From positions 105,561 to 169,560 of the forward strand of contig JAKAUN010000008.1 of the NCBI GenBank assembly GCA_021817605.1: a stretch of DNA of 64,000 bases. The letters run 5' to 3'. The first letter of the stretch is position 1. Each line of letters starts with the position of its first letter. Below the pieces are notes generated by a model, which saw only the letters and a list, made by a program, of their open reading frames with translations, ran no database searches and had not been told where the DNA came from. Both the position numbers and the translations under genes were made by a program. Source of the stretch: Thermoplasmata archaeon (GTDB lineage: Archaea; Thermoplasmatota; Thermoplasmata; Lutacidiplasmatales; UBA184). Shown here in pieces: positions 46,569 through 56,198 of this stretch.

Positions 46569-47196
46569 TTTCGGCCTCCTGCTCCATCTTGCGCTTCACC
46601 GTCTTGAGCATGCTGAACGAATCGCGCTCCATCTCGTCGAAACGGAACTTGATGTAGCGCACGATCGCCTCGAGCCGCGGGACGAGCACGTTCTCGATGG
46701 CGCTCGCGCGTCGCTTGGTCTTCTCGATCTCCTTGAGGAGGCGTCGGAGCGCGTTCTCCTTCTCGGCGATCTCGAGGACGACCTCGAAGATCCCCTGGAA
46801 GTGCTGGACCGCTTCCTGGATCGAGGTCGGAAGCTGGAGGAGCGAGGTGGCGGGCACCGGCGCGTAGCTGCCCGCGTCGACCTTCGGGGTGCGAACCCCC
46901 ATGACGTTCTTGGTCGCCACCGAGACGACCGGAAGCGCGGGCAGGAGCATGGAGATGTTCTCGAGGCGTGTCGGGCCCTCGATCGTCTCGGCCATGCGGA
47001 TCGCCTCGTAGCCGCGGGCGATCCGCGCCTTGAGGTCCCCGCGCAGGCGCATCGCCTCGCGGGAGATCGAGAAGAACTCCGCGATGAGCGCCGAGCGCTT
47101 GAGCTTGAGGAGGTTGAGCCCGCGCTTGGCCACGACGATCCTACGACGCGTGCGCAGCAGCTCGAGGCGCGTGGGGCGGACGTTCTCGACAGCCAT
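46555..47196 (-). CDS. atpD: A-type ATP synthase subunit D
   Basis: VRPTRLELLRTRRRIVVAKRGLNLLKLKRSALIAEFF. Confidence 0.95.
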   Translation of the reverse strand: MAVENVRPTRLELLRTRRRIVVAKRGLNLLKLKRSALIAEFFSISREAMRLRGDLKARIARGYEAIRMAETIEGPTRLENISMLLPALPVVSVATKNVMGVRTPKVDAGSYAPVPATSLLQLPTSIQEAVQHFQGIFEVVLEIAEKENALRRLLKEIEKTKRRASAIENVLVPRLEAIVRYIKFRFDEMERDSFSMLKTVKRKMEQEAESAAA

Positions 47197-47220
47197 CGGT
47201 TCGGGACGCTCCTTGGGTTC

Positions 47221-48654
47221 CTACACGCCAGCGACCGGCGGATGCGCGCGGTACTTCGCGACGAACTCCGGCCGGATCCGCTTGAGCTCGGAGTCGGGGA
47301 AATCGCTGAGGATCTCCCAGGCGAGCCGTAGGCTCTCGTCGATCGTGCGGTCCTCGTCAGCCCCCTGGTTGACGAACTCCTTCTCGAAGCGGTCGGCGGC
47401 CTTGAGGTAGAGGCGGTCCATCGCGCTGAGCGCCTCCTCCCCGACGATCGCCGAGAGGGCGCGCTGGTCCTTCCCCGTCGCGTAAGCCGCGAAGAGCTGG
47501 TCGGAGACCCCGCGGTGGTCCTCGCGGGTGCGCTCCTTGCCGATCCCCTGGTTCATGAGACGCGAGAGGCTCGGCAGGATGTCGATCGGGGGGTAGATCC
47601 CCTTCCTCTGGAGGTCCCGGCTGAGGTACATCTGCCCCTCGGTGATGTAGCCGGTGAGGTCGGGGATCGGGTGCGTCACGTCGTCCGCCGGCATCGTGAG
47701 GATGGGCAGCTGGGTGATCGACCCCTTGCGCCCGTGGATTTTCCCCGCCCGCTCGTAGATCGTCGCGAGGTCGGTGTAGAGATACCCCGGATAGCCCCGT
47801 CGGCCGGGAACCTCCTCCCGCGCGGCCGAGACCTCGCGGAGCGCCTCGCAGTAGCTCGTCATGTCGGTGAGGACGACCAGGACGTGGAGATCCTTCTCGT
47901 AGGCGAGGTACTCGGCGGCGGTGAGCGCCATCCGCGGCGTGACGACGCGCTCCATCGACGGATCGGAGGAGAGGTTGAGGAACGCGACCGTGCGCTCGAG
48001 CGCCCCGGTCGTCTCGAACTCCTTGAGGAAGAAGTTCGCCTCCTCGCTCGTGATCCCCATCGCGCCGAAGACGACGGCGAAGCCCTCGGTGGAGTTCCTC
48101 AGCTTGGCCTGCCGCACGATCTGGGCGGCGACCTGGTTGTGCGGGAGCCCGGCCCCGGAGAAGAGCGGGAGCTTCTGGCCCCGGACGAGCGTGTTGTTGA
48201 CGTCGATCGTGGAGATCCCCGTCTGGATGAACTCGCTCGGCTCCTCGCGCGAGTAGGGGTTCATCGCGTTGCCGACGACCTCCGAGCGGGTCTCGCTCAC
48301 GATCTTCGGGCCGCCGTCCCTGGGCTCGCCCAGGCCGTTGAAGACACGGCCCAAAAGCTCGTCCGAGACGGCGAGGGTCGCGACCTCGCCGAGGAACTTG
48401 ACGCTGGTCTTCTCCACGCTGATCCCCATCGTGGGCCCAAAGACCTGGACGATGGCGAGCCCCTTGCGCGAGTCGAGCACTTGGCCCTGGCGTCGGTCGC
48501 CGCTCGGAAGCGCGATCTCGACGATCTCGCCGTAGGCGGAGTTCTCCACGTCGCGGACGAACAGGAGCGGGCCGGAGACCCGATCGATCGTGCGATAGTC
48601 GACGGGGACCTGCGGCACCTTGGCGGACGGGGTGTTCGCCGCCTTGCTCGCCAT
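47221..48654 (-). CDS. atpB: A-type ATP synthase subunit B
   Basis: [28 protein letters not shown]...[24 protein letters not shown]. Confidence 0.97.
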   Translation of the reverse strand: MASKAANTPSAKVPQVPVDYRTIDRVSGPLLFVRDVENSAYGEIVEIALPSGDRRQGQVLDSRKGLAIVQVFGPTMGISVEKTSVKFLGEVATLAVSDELLGRVFNGLGEPRDGGPKIVSETRSEVVGNAMNPYSREEPSEFIQTGISTIDVNNTLVRGQKLPLFSGAGLPHNQVAAQIVRQAKLRNSTEGFAVVFGAMGITSEEANFFLKEFETTGALERTVAFLNLSSDPSMERVVTPRMALTAAEYLAYEKDLHVLVVLTDMTSYCEALREVSAAREEVPGRRGYPGYLYTDLATIYERAGKIHGRKGSITQLPILTMPADDVTHPIPDLTGYITEGQMYLSRDLQRKGIYPPIDILPSLSRLMNQGIGKERTREDHRGVSDQLFAAYATGKDQRALSAIVGEEALSAMDRLYLKAADRFEKEFVNQGADEDRTIDESLRLAWEILSDFPDSELKRIRPEFVAKYRAHPPVAGV

Positions 48655-50418
48655 CTAGCTACCTCCCGTGGCGGTCGCCGCAGCCACGGCCTCTGCGACC
48701 TCGGTCTCGAGGGCATCGAACTGGCTCTGGAGCTCGGCCTCGGGGATCCACTTCATCCGGGAGAGCTTGGTGCGCACGGGAAGCTTCTGCATCGCCTGCA
48801 CGGTCACGCCCCGCTCGACGGCCTCCTGCTCCCGGTCGCCGAAGGCGAGGATCGCCCGGAGCATCCTGAGCTGCTTCTGGATGGAGGTGTAGGTGTCGAC
48901 CTCGTCGTAGGCGCTCTGCTGGAGGTAGTCCTCGCGGAGCATCCGCGCGACGTCCAATGTCGCCTTCTCCCGCTCGGGGAGCGCGTCGACGCCGACGAGC
49001 TGGACGATCTCCTGGAGCTCGGACTCCTTCTGGAGAAGCTCGAGCGCCTTCTGCCTGAGGGTGACGAACTCTCCGGAGAGCCGCTCCCGGTACCAGGGAG
49101 CGAGGTCGCCGACGTAGAGCGAGTAGCTCTGCAGCCAGTTGATCGAGGGGAAGTGGCGACGGGCGGCGAGGGAGGCGTCGAGCGCCCAGAAGACGCGGGC
49201 GACACGGAGCGTGTTCTGGCTCACGGGTTCGGAGGTGTCCCCGCCGGGAGGAGAGACGGCGCCCACGACCGTAACGGAGCCTTTGCGGCCTTCGGGGGAG
49301 AGCGTGACCACGCGGCCGGCGCGCTCGTAGAACTCGGCGACCCTCCGGCCGAGGTAGGCAGGATATCCTTCCTCGCCGGGCATCTCTTCGAGGCGTCCGG
49401 AGATCTCGCGCATCGCCTCGGCCCACCGGCTGGTCGAGTCGGCCATGAGGGCGACGTCGTAGCCCATGTCCCGGTAGTACTCGGCGATCGTGATCCCCGT
49501 GTAGACGCTCGCCTCGCGGGCGGCGACGGGCATGTTGGAGGTGTTGGCGATGAGGACCGTCCGCTCCATGAGCGGGCGCTTCGACTTCGGGTCGACCAGG
49601 TGCGGGAACGTCGCGAGCACCTCGGTCATCTCGTTGCCGCGCTCCCCGCAACCGACGTAGACGACCACGTCGGCATCCGACCACTTGGCCAGCTGCTGCT
49701 GGGAGACGGTCTTGCCGGACCCGAAAGGTCCCGGGATGCAGGCGGTACCTCCCTTCGCGACGGGGAAGAACGAATCGATGACGCGCTGGCCCGTGATCAG
49801 AGGGAGGTCCGGCGGGAGCTTCTGGGAGACCGGGCGCGGGATGCGCACGACCCACTTGTGCGAGAGGTAGAGCGGGATCGTCCCGGCCGCGGTCTGGAGC
49901 TGTCCGATCGGGTCGCGGACCGTGTAACTTCCGCTCGCGATCTCCTTGATCGTACCGCTGACCCCGGGCGGAACGAGGATCTTGTGGAGGATGAGCGACG
50001 TCTCAGGGACCGTCCCGAGAACGGTGCCGGGGGAGACGGGCGCGCCCGCCTTCACCGTGGCCGTGAACGGCCACTTCTTCTTCTCGTCGAGCGGTGCGGC
50101 GACGAACCCGCGGGTGATGAAGTCGCCCACGCTCTTCTGGATGACGTCGAGGGGACGCTGCACGCCGTCGTAGATCGAGGTGAGCAGACCCGGTCCGAGC
50201 TCGACGCTCAGGGCTTGCCCGGTGTTCTCGACCGGATCCCCCGGGCGGATTCCCGTCGTGTCCTCGTAGACCTGGACGGTCGCCATCCCTCCGACCAGGC
50301 GGATGATCTCGCCCACCAGGCCGAGCGAACCGACTCTGACGACATCGTACATCTTGGCGTCCACGAGGCCTTCGGCGATGACCACCGGCCCCGAGACGCG
50401 CGCTACCTCTCCGCCCAT
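48655..50418 (-). CDS. atpA: A-type ATP synthase catalytic subunit A (no intein)
   Basis: VARVSGPVVIAEGLVDAKMYDVVRVG...ACIPGPFGSGKTVSQQQLAKWSDADVVVYVGCGERGNEMTEVL. Confidence 0.98.
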   Translation of the reverse strand: MGGEVARVSGPVVIAEGLVDAKMYDVVRVGSLGLVGEIIRLVGGMATVQVYEDTTGIRPGDPVENTGQALSVELGPGLLTSIYDGVQRPLDVIQKSVGDFITRGFVAAPLDEKKKWPFTATVKAGAPVSPGTVLGTVPETSLILHKILVPPGVSGTIKEIASGSYTVRDPIGQLQTAAGTIPLYLSHKWVVRIPRPVSQKLPPDLPLITGQRVIDSFFPVAKGGTACIPGPFGSGKTVSQQQLAKWSDADVVVYVGCGERGNEMTEVLATFPHLVDPKSKRPLMERTVLIANTSNMPVAAREASVYTGITIAEYYRDMGYDVALMADSTSRWAEAMREISGRLEEMPGEEGYPAYLGRRVAEFYERAGRVVTLSPEGRKGSVTVVGAVSPPGGDTSEPVSQNTLRVARVFWALDASLAARRHFPSINWLQSYSLYVGDLAPWYRERLSGEFVTLRQKALELLQKESELQEIVQLVGVDALPEREKATLDVARMLREDYLQQSAYDEVDTYTSIQKQLRMLRAILAFGDREQEAVERGVTVQAMQKLPVRTKLSRMKWIPEAELQSQFDALETEVAEAVAAATATGGS

Positions 50419-50433
50419 CGTTCCTCCGGTCAG

Positions 50434-50772
50434 CTACCCTGCTACGCTGAGCGTGATGCCAAGCACTCGCTTGGCCAGCGAGTTGATGCTCTCGACCTCG
50501 AACTCGCCGGTGGGAGTAGGAACGAAGACGACCAAGGGACGCAGCGAGGCGTCGGCGTGCAACCGCTGGGCCTCGGTCAAGTGACCACGGAGCGACTGGC
50601 TCGCCACGAGGAGGCTGTAGCGCTCGTCCGAGACGGCTTTCTGGAACTCCGCCTGCGCGCTCTCGGAGGTCACTTCGACCACGTCGTGGAGCCCGATCAG
50701 GCGGAACCCGATCGCGAGCTCGCGCTCGCCCAACACGATGGTCCGACCGGCGAGTTGGGAGGTCTCGGGCAC
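50434..50772 (-). CDS. atpF: A-type ATP synthase subunit F
   Basis: TIVLGERELAIGFRLIGLHDVVEVTSESAQAEFQKAVSDERYSLLVAS. Confidence 0.9.
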   Translation of the reverse strand: MPETSQLAGRTIVLGERELAIGFRLIGLHDVVEVTSESAQAEFQKAVSDERYSLLVASQSLRGHLTEAQRLHADASLRPLVVFVPTPTGEFEVESINSLAKRVLGITLSVAG

Positions 50773-50857
50773 GCCGGGCGGGCCGGGGTTCCTAGCTATT
50801 TAACGCCTGCCTCGCGAACCCGTTCCTTCGGCGGAGAAAAGGGGTCACGGGAGGCTC

Positions 50858-51322
50858 TCAGCCGAGGTCGGCTCGGAGCGCCTTGGCGAGGCGGATCCAC
50901 GTCGCGCGGTCCTCCCGCGCGACCTCGCGCGCGCGGCGCGCAAGCTCTCGGGGACCAAGCGCCCGCGGCGCGCGCTCGATCTGGAGGCCCGTGAACTCGA
51001 GGCGGCAAGCTCTCGGGCCGAGCGGGACGATCTCGTAGAGGAACTGGGAGTGGCGCCGTGGCCCGGAGAGGTGGGTGTTCGTCCACATCCGGCGCTTCGG
51101 GAGGAGGCGGACGAGCCGCGTCTTGCGCACGGTCCTCCCGGCGTCGCGCACGGTGTCGGTCAGAACGAGGGTGTCGCGGGTCACCCGGGTGATCGAGCGT
51201 CGTCCCTTCTCCCCCATCAGGGAGAGGTCCTCGGGCGTGTAGTCGGTCGCCCAGCGGAACGCGCGGTCGGCCGAGGCAGGGAGGGGCACGCGGAAGGAAT
51301 AGACGAACGAGACGATCGGCAT
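50858..51322 (-). CDS. SRPBCC/START-like domain protein
   Basis: SFRVPLPASADRAFRWATDYTPEDLSLMGEKG...; 154 aa. Confidence 0.55.
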   Translation of the reverse strand: MPIVSFVYSFRVPLPASADRAFRWATDYTPEDLSLMGEKGRRSITRVTRDTLVLTDTVRDAGRTVRKTRLVRLLPKRRMWTNTHLSGPRRHSQFLYEIVPLGPRACRLEFTGLQIERAPRALGPRELARRAREVAREDRATWIRLAKALRADLG

Positions 51323-51329
51323 CGCACGC

Positions 51330-51608
51330 TCACTTGTAGGTCGAGTGATGGACGTGGTCCTCGTCGTCGGTGATCAGGATGCACTCGCCCTCGCACTCGA
51401 ACAGGCACGCCTCGCAGACGATGCATTCCGGGCCGTTGATCGCGAGGGACTTTTCCCCGCGGAACTGGAACTTCGCGGCGACCGAGGGGTCGTCGACGAC
51501 CTCGGGGACCTCCTCGCGGGGACGCAGGTCGAAGACGTTGGTCGGACAGACGTCCTTGCAGTGCGAGCAGCCCGTGCACTTCGCGATGTCGATGTCGACC
51601 TGGACCAT
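51330..51608 (-). CDS. 2[4Fe-4S] ferredoxin-like protein
   Basis: CTGCSHCKDVCP and CIVCEACLFECEGEC. Confidence 0.9.
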   Translation of the reverse strand: MVQVDIDIAKCTGCSHCKDVCPTNVFDLRPREEVPEVVDDPSVAAKFQFRGEKSLAINGPECIVCEACLFECEGECILITDDEDHVHHSTYK

Positions 51609-51775
51609 CGCCGCCGCCCGGGGAAGTTGAGGCCGCAGGGGTCTTAGCCTGTATCCTCCCCCGCCCGAACCGGTCAGGTTCGGTGCAAGGGGAGGGGGAG
51701 AGCGGCGGCAGCGCCCGTTGCAGCGCCTCTCCCTCGGGCTTTAGGGGAGAGGGGCCGTCCCGCACCGAGGGGAAC

Positions 51776-52552
51776 GTGGGCGAGCTCCTCCTTGGGACCT
51801 GCGGCTGGGATTATCCCGAGTGGGTCGGCCGGGTCTATCCTCCGCGAGGGGTCGCCGACAAGCTCCGGTTCTACACGAGGCTCTTCCCCATAGTCGAGGT
51901 CGATTCGACGTTCTACCGCCTCCCGCCTCCCTCGGTCGCCGCCTCCTGGGCCCGACGCACCCCCTCCTCGTTCCGGTTCGCGGCGAAGTTCCCGCGGACG
52001 ATCACCCACGATCTGCGGCTGGTGGACACCGATCCCGAGCTCGCGAAGTTCCTCGAGGTGCTCCGCCCGCTGCGTGACGCAGGGAAGTTCGTCGCGGCGC
52101 TCCTCCAGCTGCCTCCTTCGCTGTCGTTCGAGCCCGCGATCGTCCGACGGTTCTACGCGTCGCTTCCCCGCGACCTGCCGGTCGCCGTCGAGTTCCGGGA
52201 GGGCTCCTGGCTCGTCCCCGAGTCCTACGCCCTCCTGCGGGAGTTCGGGCTCGCCCACGTCGTCGTGGACGGGCCGCACCTTCCCATCGTGCTCGAGGTC
52301 ACCGCGCCGTTCGCCTACGTGCGCTGGCACGGGCACGGCCGGAGGATCTGGTACGACTACACCTACTCGGCCGAGGAGCTCTCCGCCTGGGTTCCCCGCC
52401 TGCACGAGCTCGAGCGGAAGGCCACGACGGTCTACGGCTTCTTCAACAACCACTTCCGCGGCGACGCGGCGGTGAACTGCCGGACCCTCGCGGAAGAGCT
52501 CGGCCTACCGGCGCCGTCCGGGAGCCCCCGGCTCACCTCCCTGGACGCGTAG
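51776..52552 (+). CDS. DUF72 (YecE-like) TIM-barrel protein
   Basis: LLGTCGWDYPEWVGRVYPP...KLRFYTRLFPIVEVDSTFYRLP...FRFAAKFPRTITHD...VAVEFREGSW...YVRWHG. Confidence 0.92.
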   Translation: MGELLLGTCGWDYPEWVGRVYPPRGVADKLRFYTRLFPIVEVDSTFYRLPPPSVAASWARRTPSSFRFAAKFPRTITHDLRLVDTDPELAKFLEVLRPLRDAGKFVAALLQLPPSLSFEPAIVRRFYASLPRDLPVAVEFREGSWLVPESYALLREFGLAHVVVDGPHLPIVLEVTAPFAYVRWHGHGRRIWYDYTYSAEELSAWVPRLHELERKATTVYGFFNNHFRGDAAVNCRTLAEELGLPAPSGSPRLTSLDA

Positions 52553-52668
52553 GGGCTCTCCCTCCGCCCCGGCCGACGGCTCGGAACGCCCTGTTACCGG
52601 ACCGTTTCATCGTCCCCTCGGCGGCCGCTTTAGAGCGGTCCGGCCGCTTCTCGCCCCGGAGCATTCTC

Positions 52669-53598
52669 GTGCCCGAGGTCCTTGCCGTCCCGCCATCATC
52701 CGAGCCCCGCGAGCTCGAGCTCGATCTCGAGTCCCAGCCCGAGACCGAGCCCGAGCCCGTCTGGGAGGCCGGGGTCGAGGAGCTCTCCCCGTTCCGTCCC
52801 CAGGAGCGGGCCCCTCGGCCGCGGCTTCCCGGGGTCGAGCCGCCCCTCTCGCGTCGCTCCCCCCGGGGACGCCTCACGCGCCTCTTGCCGACGGAGCCGG
52901 CGCTGTTTCCCTGGATCGCCCGACGCCTCGCCCCGGGCGAGGCGACGGTCTGGGCCGGCCCGCCCCGGGCCGTCCAGGCGCTCCTCGAGCTCCTCTACGC
53001 GGGGAGCGCAGCGTCGGGAGGACGGATCTCCCTCCTCGAAGGGGCCAACCGTTTCGACCCGTACCGTATCGGCGAGCTCGGCCGCTCCCTCGGGGTCGAC
53101 GCGACCGAGACGGTGCGCCGCATCCGCCTCGCCCGCGCCTTCACCGCCTACCAGATGGTCGCCCTGGTCGATCGCTGGGGCGCCGAGGCACGCAGGGGCC
53201 GCCCGACCCTCCTGGTCGGACACGACCTCGCCACGCTCTTCCACGACGAGGAGATCCCCGAGGAGGAGCAGGTCGGCCTCCTCGGTCACGTCGCCCGCTC
53301 CCTCGGCGCCCTCGCCGGGAGGCTCGACGTGCCTCTGCTCCTCACGCTCGGAGCGGACGGGCTCGACGGCTTCCCCTCCTTGGCCGAGGAGGGGCCCCGC
53401 TGGTACGACTACGTCCGCCTTCGACGCGGAGCGTCCACGCTCACGCTGGAGGCGCTGCGCGACGGCGGGCGCTTCACGATCGTTCCGCGGCCGGCCGGCC
53501 AGACCGGTCTCGAGGAGTTCGGCGTCGGTTCCGCCGGGGAGGTGATGGCGTGGGACGCACCGCTCCGACGTACCGCCAAGCGCTCGAGGAGCGTCTGA
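52669..53598 (+). CDS. RadA/RecA-like paralogue lacking a recognisable Walker A Lys
   Basis: LAPGEATVWAGPPRAVQALLELLYAG...GGRISLLEGANRFDPYRIGELGRSLGVDATETVRRIRLARAFTAYQMVALVD matches the RadA core order; the GxxGxGKT position reads GPPRAVQ. Confidence 0.7.
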   Translation: MPEVLAVPPSSEPRELELDLESQPETEPEPVWEAGVEELSPFRPQERAPRPRLPGVEPPLSRRSPRGRLTRLLPTEPALFPWIARRLAPGEATVWAGPPRAVQALLELLYAGSAASGGRISLLEGANRFDPYRIGELGRSLGVDATETVRRIRLARAFTAYQMVALVDRWGAEARRGRPTLLVGHDLATLFHDEEIPEEEQVGLLGHVARSLGALAGRLDVPLLLTLGADGLDGFPSLAEEGPRWYDYVRLRRGASTLTLEALRDGGRFTIVPRPAGQTGLEEFGVGSAGEVMAWDAPLRRTAKRSRSV

Positions 53599-53804
53599 AG
53601 CGCTGGGACGAGTTCGCCCGCCTCCTCACCACGCCGGAGGACCGGGCCGCCTTCGATCTCGTCCGCACCGCGGCCCGTCGCTACGTCGCCCAGGCGACGT
53701 ATGTCGGGAGCCCCGACCTCCTCGAGTCGATCCTCCTCTCGGTCCTCACCGATCTTGCCGGCAAGCTCGCCTCCTCGCCGGCAGCCCGCGGCTCTTCCCG
53801 CTGA
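53550..53804 (+). CDS. Small helical protein encoded between the RadA-like and PolB2 genes
   Basis: 84 aa; overlaps the upstream ORF by 49 nt, 2 nt from polB2. Confidence 0.7.
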   Translation: MGRTAPTYRQALEERLKRWDEFARLLTTPEDRAAFDLVRTAARRYVAQATYVGSPDLLESILLSVLTDLAGKLASSPAARGSSR

Positions 53805-53806
53805 CC

Positions 53807-56134
53807 GTGGGCGGCCCGTCGCCGCCGCACGACGGCTGGCTGCTCGACATCACCGAGAGCTCCGACGGCCGCTCGGTCGTCCTGTGGGTGAAGGAGCGGC
53901 AGAGCGGCCGCGTCCGTCGCACGGCGGTCGAGTTCCGTCCCCCGTTCTTCGTCACGGGGCCTCGGGCGGAGCTCTCCGCGCTCGCCGGCCGCCTCCGCGG
54001 GCTGCCCGTCGTCGCCTCCGTGGAGCTCGGGAGCGGGCGCCTGTCGCTCTTCGACGCCCGGCCGCGGCCCCAGCTTTCGGTCGTGCCGGCCGAGAACCCC
54101 GGACGCCGCGCGCTCGCCCGGACGATCGACGCCCTGGGCCGCTACGAGGCGTTCACCCTCTACGACGTCGACCTCTCGCCCCCGCAGCTCTACCACCTCG
54201 CCCACGACCTCTACCCGTTCGCCCCCGTCACGGGGAAAGGCGCCGAGCTCCGTGCGACCGAGCCGGCCGAGACGATCGACTACGCGATGCCTCCGCTCTC
54301 CGTGGCGCGGTTCGAGATCGCCTTGAAGGGCGAGCGTCGGGGCCGGCTGCCTCCGCCGGACGGACGGATCGGCTCGGTTCGTGTGGGAGATCTCACCGTC
54401 GAGGGCGAGGACGAGGCCTCGGTCCTCCGCGCGCTGGTCGACGAGCTCGCCCGCAGCGAGCCCGATGTCCTGCTGAGCCGGGGCGGGGACGCCTTCGACC
54501 TCCCCTGGCTCTACCGACGGGCTCTGGCCTGCGGTCTCACGCCGAAAGAGTTCGTCCTCGGCCGGGAGCCGGCGCCGTTCAGGGCGGCGCGGCCGGCCCG
54601 CTCGTTCGAGTCGTACGGGCGCGTCCTTTACCGCTCGGCGCTCTACCCCCTGCCGGGACGGTTCCACATCGACCGGCAGAACTCCTTCCTCTTCGACGAC
54701 TCCGAGCTCGCCGGCCTCGTGGACGCCGCCCGCCTCTCCCGCCTCTCGCTCCAGACGGTCGTCCGCCAGTCGCCGGGGACCTGCTTTACCGCGATGGAGA
54801 TGGCCGAGGCGCTGCGCCTCGGCGTCCGCGTCCCCTGGAAGAAGAACCGTCCCGAGGAGTTCCGCACGGGCGAGGAGCTGGTCGCCGCCGACCGCGGCGG
54901 GGTGATCTTCCTCCCGCCGGTCGGCGTCCACGACCGCATCGACGAGTTCGATTTCGCGAGCCTCTACCCGCACATCATGGTCCGCAAGAACCTCTCGGCG
55001 GAGACCCTGGAGTGCCGCTGCTGCCCGAAGAGCCCGATCCGGGCCCCCGGGCTCGGCTACCGCTCCTGCACGCGGCGGCGCGGCCTCATCCCCCGCACCC
55101 TCGCTCCCCTCCTCGAGCGGCGTCTCGCCTACAAGGCGGCGCTCAAGCAGCCCGGGCTCCCTCCCGCGAGGGCCGAGGAGCTAAGCCGACGGGTCAAGAT
55201 GCTCAAGTGGATCCTGGTGACCGCCTTCGGCTACCAGGGCTACCGCAACGCCCGCTTCGGACGGATCGAGTGCCACGAGGCGATCAACGCCTACGCCCGC
55301 GAGCTCCTGGCCGCCCTCCTCGCCGAGGCGGAGCGGGCCGGCTACCGGGTCGTCCACGGGATCGTCGACTCGCTCTGGCTGCGTCCGATCGACCCCGATC
55401 GGCCGCCCGAGCCGGAGGAGTTCGCCCGCAACGCGAGCGAGCGGTTCGACCTTCCTCTCAGCTACGAGGGCCGCTACCGCTGGATCGTCTTCTTGCCGGC
55501 GGTCACGCACGGCCTCGGCGTCCCGAACCGCTACTACGGCCTCTACGAGCACGGGGAGTACAAGCTCCGCGGGATCGGCGGCCGTCGCCACGACACCCCC
55601 GGCCTTCTCCGGCGCTTCGAGCTCGAGGTTCTCGATCTGTTCCGCCGGGCCCCCGACGCCGAGGGGGTCCGCGCCCTCCTTCCCCGCGCGCTCGCCCGCG
55701 CCGACCTGTTCGCCGCGAAGGTGCGGGAGCTCTCCTGGCCGGTGGACGAGCTCGTGATCTCCCACCGGCTCGGCCAGCCTCCCTCCGCCTTCGTCACGTT
55801 CACCGACTCGGTCGCCGCGCTCCGCCAGCTCCACGACGCCGGGGCCGTCCGCTCCGCCGGCGAGATCGTCCGCTTCGTCCTGCTCGACCGCAAGAGCCGC
55901 TCGTTCCGCGACCGGGTCCGGGCCGCCGAGCTCCTGGACGGGAGCGAGCGCTACGACGCGGACGCCTACCTCGAGCTGCTCGCGCGCGAGGCGGAAACGC
56001 TCCTCGCGCCCCTCGGGGTCCGACGCGCCGAGCTCCTCGAGCGCTGGGGCGTGGCCGAGCCGCTGCCGCGGGCGCCGTACCGCTCCCCGGAGCGTCGGGC
56101 GCAGCGCTCTCTCCCCGGCGTCCCCTCGGGATAG
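53807..56134 (+). CDS. Divergent family B DNA polymerase (PolB2-type)
   Basis: Motif A DFASLYPHIMVRKNLSAETLEC, Cys cluster CRCC...SC, motif B KMLKWILVTAFGYQGYRNARFG, motif C VVHGIVDSLWL. Confidence 0.85.
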   Translation: MGGPSPPHDGWLLDITESSDGRSVVLWVKERQSGRVRRTAVEFRPPFFVTGPRAELSALAGRLRGLPVVASVELGSGRLSLFDARPRPQLSVVPAENPGRRALARTIDALGRYEAFTLYDVDLSPPQLYHLAHDLYPFAPVTGKGAELRATEPAETIDYAMPPLSVARFEIALKGERRGRLPPPDGRIGSVRVGDLTVEGEDEASVLRALVDELARSEPDVLLSRGGDAFDLPWLYRRALACGLTPKEFVLGREPAPFRAARPARSFESYGRVLYRSALYPLPGRFHIDRQNSFLFDDSELAGLVDAARLSRLSLQTVVRQSPGTCFTAMEMAEALRLGVRVPWKKNRPEEFRTGEELVAADRGGVIFLPPVGVHDRIDEFDFASLYPHIMVRKNLSAETLECRCCPKSPIRAPGLGYRSCTRRRGLIPRTLAPLLERRLAYKAALKQPGLPPARAEELSRRVKMLKWILVTAFGYQGYRNARFGRIECHEAINAYARELLAALLAEAERAGYRVVHGIVDSLWLRPIDPDRPPEPEEFARNASERFDLPLSYEGRYRWIVFLPAVTHGLGVPNRYYGLYEHGEYKLRGIGGRRHDTPGLLRRFELEVLDLFRRAPDAEGVRALLPRALARADLFAAKVRELSWPVDELVISHRLGQPPSAFVTFTDSVAALRQLHDAGAVRSAGEIVRFVLLDRKSRSFRDRVRAAELLDGSERYDADAYLELLAREAETLLAPLGVRRAELLERWGVAEPLPRAPYRSPERRAQRSLPGVPSG

Positions 56135-56198
56135 GCGGACAGGACGCCGCGGCCGGGCCCAACCGGCATGCTTTCTGCCTCCCGAGGTCCCGAGGTCC

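Noticed and set aside
48655-50418. Possible intein in atpA (known in some Thermoplasma) or in DP2
   Set aside because: atpA is 587 aa with an uninterrupted P-loop GPFGSGKT; DP2 (1114 aa) and NrdJ (929 aa) also read through with no intein-sized insertion.
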